A stretch of DNA of 35,045 nucleotides from an uncultured Steroidobacter sp. GTDB lineage: Bacteria > Pseudomonadota > Gammaproteobacteria > Steroidobacterales > Steroidobacteraceae. Numbering within the stretch: position 1 is the stretch's first letter; every line of letters starts with the position of its first letter. The stretch is from NCBI RefSeq assembly GCF_937958065.1, contig NZ_CALFXI010000031.1:1-35045 (forward strand), in the 5' to 3' direction. Below the pieces are notes generated by a model. It saw only the letters and a list, made by a program, of their open reading frames with translations. It ran no database searches and was not told the DNA's origin. This document shows positions 31,899 through 35,045 of this stretch, piece by piece. Made by a program: the position numbers and the translations under genes.

Positions 31899-32399
31899 AT
31901 GTCTGATGCTCCTGCCGGTGACGCCCCCGCGGCGCTGCCCGGCAAATCCAAGATGCTGGTGATTGTGTTGTGCTCGATTCTGGCTGCGGGAGCGGCGGGC
32001 GGCGGCGTGTATTTCATGACCGCGAAGAACAACGGCGACGAGCATGCGGCCGCGGATGCGACTGCAGCGGCCAAGCAGCCGGCCATCTACAGCAAGTTCG
32101 ATCCGCCGTTCGTGGTCAACTTCCAGAACAAGGGCATGATGCGCTTTCTCCAGGTCAGCATCGAAGTGATGACCCGCGACCAGGCGACGGCCGACATGAT
32201 CAAGCAGCACGATCCGAAGCTGCGCAACGACCTGTTGATGCTGCTCGGTGGCCAGACGTTCGAGACCTTGAGCTCGCGCGAAGGCAAGGAACAGCTGCGC
32301 ACCCAGGCGCTGAAAGCGGTCGCGGACGTGATCGCGGCCGAAGGCGGCAAGGCCGAGAAGGTCGAGCAGCTGTACTTCACCAGCTTCGTGATGCAGTGA
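31899..32399 (+). CDS. fliL: Flagellar basal body-associated protein FliL
   Basis: FliL is a single-pass inner membrane protein that surrounds or supports the stator units and helps torque at high load. The 166-residue product has a short cytoplasmic start, a membrane segment at about 19-41, and a periplasmic domain (SKFDPPFVVNFQNKGMMRFL ... EVMTRDQATADMIKQHDPKL, RNDLLMLLGGQTFETLSSRE) ending VEQLYFTSFVMQ. The ATG at 31899 with GAGG at 31887 is chosen; the longer frame from a GTG at 31845 begins within the sigma-54 promoter. Confidence 0.95.
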   Translation: MSDAPAGDAPAALPGKSKMLVIVLCSILAAGAAGGGVYFMTAKNNGDEHAAADATAAAKQPAIYSKFDPPFVVNFQNKGMMRFLQVSIEVMTRDQATADMIKQHDPKLRNDLLMLLGGQTFETLSSREGKEQLRTQALKAVADVIAAEGGKAEKVEQLYFTSFVMQ

Positions 32400-32431
32400 C
32401 TGACGGCACCTCCCACCGAAGAGATTGAGAC

Positions 32432-33436
32432 ATGTCCGGCAGTGACATTCTGAATCAAGACGAAATCGATGCCCTGCTGCATGGCGTAGACAGCGGCGCC
32501 GTCAAGACGGAAGCACCCGCCGCGCCCGGCGAGGCGCGCAGCTACGATTTCTCCAATCAGGTTCGCATCGTGCGCGGGCGCATGCCCACGCTCGAGATGA
32601 TCAATGAGCGCTTCGCGCGCCTGTTCCGTATCAGCCTGTTCAACCTGCTGCGCCGGACGCCGGAAGTCGCGGTCGCGCCGGTGAAGATGCTCAAGTTCAG
32701 CGAGTACGTGCACTCGCTGCACGTGCCGACGAATTTGAACCTGGTGAAGATCATGCCGCTGCGGGGCACCGGCCTGATCGTGCTCGATCCGAAGCTGGTG
32801 TTCACCACGGTGGACAACTTCTTCGGCGGCAACGGCCGTTACGCGAAGATCGAAGGCCGCGAGTTCACCGCGACCGAGCAGCGGATCATTCACATGCTGC
32901 TCAAACACATCTTCGCCGACCTGAAGGAAGCCTGGTCGCACGTGCAGCGGCTGGACGTGGAGTACATCAACTCCGAGATCAACCCGCACTTCGCCAACAT
33001 CGTCAGCCCGACGGAAATCGTGGTGATCACCAGCTTCCACGTCGAGCTGGACGGCGGTGGCGGCGACATTCACATCACCATGCCGTACGCGATGATCGAG
33101 CCGCTGCGCGAGTTGCTGGATGCGGGCGTCGCGAGCGACCGCGTCGAGCACGACGAGCGCTGGGTCAGCGCACTGAAGGAAGAGATCGAGGACGCCGACG
33201 TCGAGCTGACCACGCTGCTCGGTCGCGCCCGGCTCACGATGCGTCAGCTGATGGACATGAAGGCAGGTGACATCCTGCCGTGCGACTTCAACGGCCGCGC
33301 CACCATCATGGCCGAGGACGTGCCCATCTTCAGGGGCAAGTTCGGTGTTTCCAACGGCCAGCAGGCCGTGCAGATCGAAGAGCGGATTTCCCGTGTGCGT
33401 CCGCGGCTGCTGGACGTGTTGAACGCGAAGGTTTGA
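32432..33436 (+). CDS. fliM: Flagellar motor switch protein FliM
   Basis: FliM forms the C-ring wall and receives phosphorylated CheY. The 334-residue product starts MSGSDILNQDEIDALLHGVD, which contains the CheY-P-binding motif (LNQDEIDALL). The middle domain includes FARLFRISLFNLLRRTPEVA and the conserved GTGLIVLDPKLVFTTVDNFF, with GGNGRY, and the C-terminal SpoA domain includes GRARLTMRQLMDMKAGDILP. AGAGATTGAG precedes the ATG. It lies 32 bases after fliL and four before fliN. Confidence 0.97.
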   Translation: MSGSDILNQDEIDALLHGVDSGAVKTEAPAAPGEARSYDFSNQVRIVRGRMPTLEMINERFARLFRISLFNLLRRTPEVAVAPVKMLKFSEYVHSLHVPTNLNLVKIMPLRGTGLIVLDPKLVFTTVDNFFGGNGRYAKIEGREFTATEQRIIHMLLKHIFADLKEAWSHVQRLDVEYINSEINPHFANIVSPTEIVVITSFHVELDGGGGDIHITMPYAMIEPLRELLDAGVASDRVEHDERWVSALKEEIEDADVELTTLLGRARLTMRQLMDMKAGDILPCDFNGRATIMAEDVPIFRGKFGVSNGQQAVQIEERISRVRPRLLDVLNAKV

Positions 33437-33440
33437 ACCC

Positions 33441-33830
33441 ATGAGCATGAGTAGAGAAGCGATGGAGGCGGCCCAGGCCGCCCAGTTTGCCGAGCTGCTG
33501 GAGCAGGAGCAGCGTCAGCGCGCCGCGGCCGCTGCGCCCGAGCCCAGCCTGCCGAGCGGCGCGCCCAGCGATGTGAACCTGGACGTCATCCTCGACGTGC
33601 CGGTCACGCTGTCCATGGAAGTGGGCCGCACGCGCATTCCGATCCGCAATCTGCTGCAGCTCAATCAGGGCTCGGTAGTCGAGCTGGATCGCGCCGCGGG
33701 CGAGCCGCTCGACGTGTTCGTCAACGGCACGCTGGTCGCGCACGGCGAAGTCGTGGTCGTCAACGAGAAGTTCGGTATCCGTCTCACCGACGTGATCTCG
33801 CCGTCCGAGCGCATCCGCAAGCTGAAGTGA
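33441..33830 (+). CDS. fliN: Flagellar motor switch protein FliN
   Basis: FliN forms the bottom of the C ring with FliM and docks the FliH-FliI export complex. The 129-residue product has a variable, Q/A-rich N-terminal part (1-45) and the conserved SpoA domain: VILDVPVTLSMEVGRTRIPI, RNLLQLNQGSVVELDRAAGE, PLDVFVNGTLVAHGEVVVVN and EKFGIRLTDVISPSERIRKL. The spacing of four bases from fliM suggests coupled translation. Length and motifs are typical. Confidence 0.97.
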   Translation: MSMSREAMEAAQAAQFAELLEQEQRQRAAAAAPEPSLPSGAPSDVNLDVILDVPVTLSMEVGRTRIPIRNLLQLNQGSVVELDRAAGEPLDVFVNGTLVAHGEVVVVNEKFGIRLTDVISPSERIRKLK

Positions 33831-33842
33831 GTTGATGTCGAC

Positions 33843-34370
33843 GTGAGCCAGGCCAAAGTTCTGCTGCCGCGCACCTTGATGCTGTCCGTCATTCGTGGCG
33901 TGGCCATTCGAGCTCTGGCCGTTACGGCCGTGATCGGCGTTTTGTGTTTAGCCGCACCGATGGTGTTCGCCGCCGAGAGATTCGCGGCTCCCGAAGCGTC
34001 GCAAGCGCCTGCTGCCGTCGGTGCGGGCAGTCTGACTCAGGTGACGCTGTCCTTGTTGCTCGTCCTGGGCGTGGTGTTCGCGGCGGCCTGGGTCACGCGT
34101 CGACTGCGTGGCTTCGGCAAGTTTGGCGGCGGCGCTCTGCAGGTCGTTACCGAAATCGCCGTCGGCACCAAAGAGCGCGTCGTGCTCGTGCAGGTCGGTA
34201 AGCAGCAGTTGTTGGTCGGCGTGGCTCCGGGCCGCGTGAGCACGCTGCACGTTCTCGATGAGCCTGTGACTCCGCAGAATCCCAACACTCCAGTCGCTCC
34301 TACGGATGGCTCGACCCCGCAGCATCCCACCGATTTCAAGTCCATCCTGAAGCGGAGCCTCGGACTGTGA
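33843..34370 (+). CDS. fliO: Flagellar biosynthesis protein FliO
   Basis: FliO is a membrane protein that helps assemble the FliP core of the export gate. The 175-residue product has a signal-like hydrophobic segment (about 18-44), a second membrane segment (about 62-83, LTQVTLSLLLVLGVVFAAAW), and the cytoplasmic FliO domain: GGALQVVTEIAVGTKERVVL, VQVGKQQLLVGVAPGRVSTL. The C-terminal part is P/T-rich. The start is a GTG at 33843; the nearby ATG at 33835 is stopped after three codons, and the next in-frame ATG is at 33879. The stop overlaps the fliP start by one base. Confidence 0.9.
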   Translation: MSQAKVLLPRTLMLSVIRGVAIRALAVTAVIGVLCLAAPMVFAAERFAAPEASQAPAAVGAGSLTQVTLSLLLVLGVVFAAAWVTRRLRGFGKFGGGALQVVTEIAVGTKERVVLVQVGKQQLLVGVAPGRVSTLHVLDEPVTPQNPNTPVAPTDGSTPQHPTDFKSILKRSLGL

Positions 34371-35045
34371 TGCGCCCTTTCGACAAGCTGCGCGGCCGAG
34401 GGCTCGCGCGGTATGCGTTGGCGGCGTTGTTGCTGCTCGCGCCGTTCATTTCGTTCGCTCAGGGCATTCCGGCGGTCACGGTGTCTACCGCGCCGGGCGG
34501 CGGTCAGCAGTATTCGCTGACACTGCAGATCCTGATCCTGATGACGGCAATCACGCTGTTGCCGGGCATCGTGCTGATGATGACCGCGTTCACGCGCATC
34601 GTCATCGTGCTGGCCATCCTGCGCCAGGCGCTGGGCGCCGGCCAGGCGCCGCCGAACCAGGTGCTGATCGGGCTGTCGTTGTTTCTTACGTTGTTCGTCA
34701 TGGGGCCGGTCGTGGACCAGGTGAATACCGTGGCCGTGCAGCCGTACATGGAAGGCAGGATCGACGCGACCACGGCGATGAACACGGGCGTGGAGCCGCT
34801 CAAGCGATTCATGCTCGATCAGACACGTGAAAGCGATATCGCCACCTTCGTGCGCATCTCCGGCGGCCAGGGCTTCGAGAAGCCCGAGGACGTGCCGCTG
34901 CGCATCCTGGTGCCGGCGTTCGCGACCAGCGAGCTGAAGTCGGCGTTCCAGATCGGCTTCCTGATCTTCATTCCGTTCGTGATCATCGATCTGGTGGTCG
35001 CCAGCGTGCTGATGTCGATGGGCATGATGATGCTCTCGCCGGTGC
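34370..35045 (+). CDS. fliP: Flagellar export gate protein FliP, cut by the window edge
   Basis: FliP forms, with FliQ and FliR, the pore of the flagellar type III export gate. The first 225 codons are present and the gene continues past the right edge. The start at 34370 overlaps the fliO stop (TGATG). The product begins with a signal sequence (LARYALAALLLLAPFISFAQ), followed by family segments LQILILMTAITLLPGIVLMM, TAFTRIVIVLAILRQALG, LIGLSLFLTLFVMGPVVDQV and PAFATSELKSAFQIGFLIFI, then PFVIIDLVVASVLMSMGMMM. The remaining part, about 25 residues, should include the last membrane segment. The end of the product cannot be seen here. Confidence 0.96.
   Translation, partial: MRPFDKLRGRGLARYALAALLLLAPFISFAQGIPAVTVSTAPGGGQQYSLTLQILILMTAITLLPGIVLMMTAFTRIVIVLAILRQALGAGQAPPNQVLIGLSLFLTLFVMGPVVDQVNTVAVQPYMEGRIDATTAMNTGVEPLKRFMLDQTRESDIATFVRISGGQGFEKPEDVPLRILVPAFATSELKSAFQIGFLIFIPFVIIDLVVASVLMSMGMMMLSPV

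Noticed and set aside
1..35045. CRISPR array, tRNA or rRNA genes, insertion sequences, prophage genes
   Set aside because: None seen: no regular spacer-repeat array, no transposase or integrase motifs, no RNA gene pattern. The repeats at 12-113 have no spacers.

Overview
The window is a 35 kb, high-GC stretch of a polar-type flagellar gene cluster from what looks like a gammaproteobacterium. The gene order flgBCDEFGHIJKL-fliC-fliD-fliS-fliT-(PilZ)-fleQ-(fleR/flrC-like)-fliEFGHIJK ... fliLMNOP, the FleQ/RpoN/FliA style of regulation and the two-domain FlgJ all fit the Pseudomonas/Xanthomonas/Steroidobacter side of that class. The exact genus cannot be read from the sequence; the assignment is inference.

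Layout: 1-273 is a leader region with degenerate ~25-bp tandem repeats, a 16-bp palindrome and a textbook sigma-54 promoter. 274-10678 encodes the rod, hook, rings and hook-filament junction (flgB-flgL). 10679-14780 encodes flagellin, cap and export chaperones (fliC, fliD, fliS, fliT-like), with two FliA (sigma-28) promoter candidates. 14786-18491 is the regulatory block: an atypical PilZ protein, a FleQ-type enhancer-binding protein (EBP) and a second FlrC/FleR-type EBP that has no receiver domain and no partner kinase gene. 18512-25088 encodes the MS ring, switch and export ATPase complex (fliE-fliK). 25091-31672 is a block of seven genes with no flagellar role: XRE-type regulator, FAD oxidase, DsbA-fold isomerase, secreted GH43-ricin protein, zincin-like lipoprotein, CrcB and GNAT acetyltransferase. 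31899-35045 returns to flagellar genes (fliL, fliM, fliN, fliO and a truncated fliP that runs off the right edge).

Regulation can be read unusually well. Three sites match the sigma-54 -24/-12 rule (GG-N10-GC) with strong flanks: before flgB (221-236), before the FlrC-like gene (17313-17328) and before fliL (31846-31861). Upstream of the first two lies nearly the same 16-bp palindrome, CGGCAAA-NN-TTTGCCG, a good candidate for an EBP binding site. FliA-type promoters lie before fliC and fliS. The picture is a cascade: FleQ-like EBP with sigma-54 drives the basal body and the second EBP, then FliA drives filament genes. The fliL promoter restarts transcription after the non-flagellar block.

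Not found in the window: flgA, flgM, flgN, fliQ, fliR, flhA, flhB, fliA, rpoN, a fleS-type kinase, tRNA or rRNA genes, CRISPR arrays, transposases. No clearly new multi-gene system was found. The most interesting points are the shared palindrome, the receiver-less second EBP, and the non-flagellar block with its boundary promoter.
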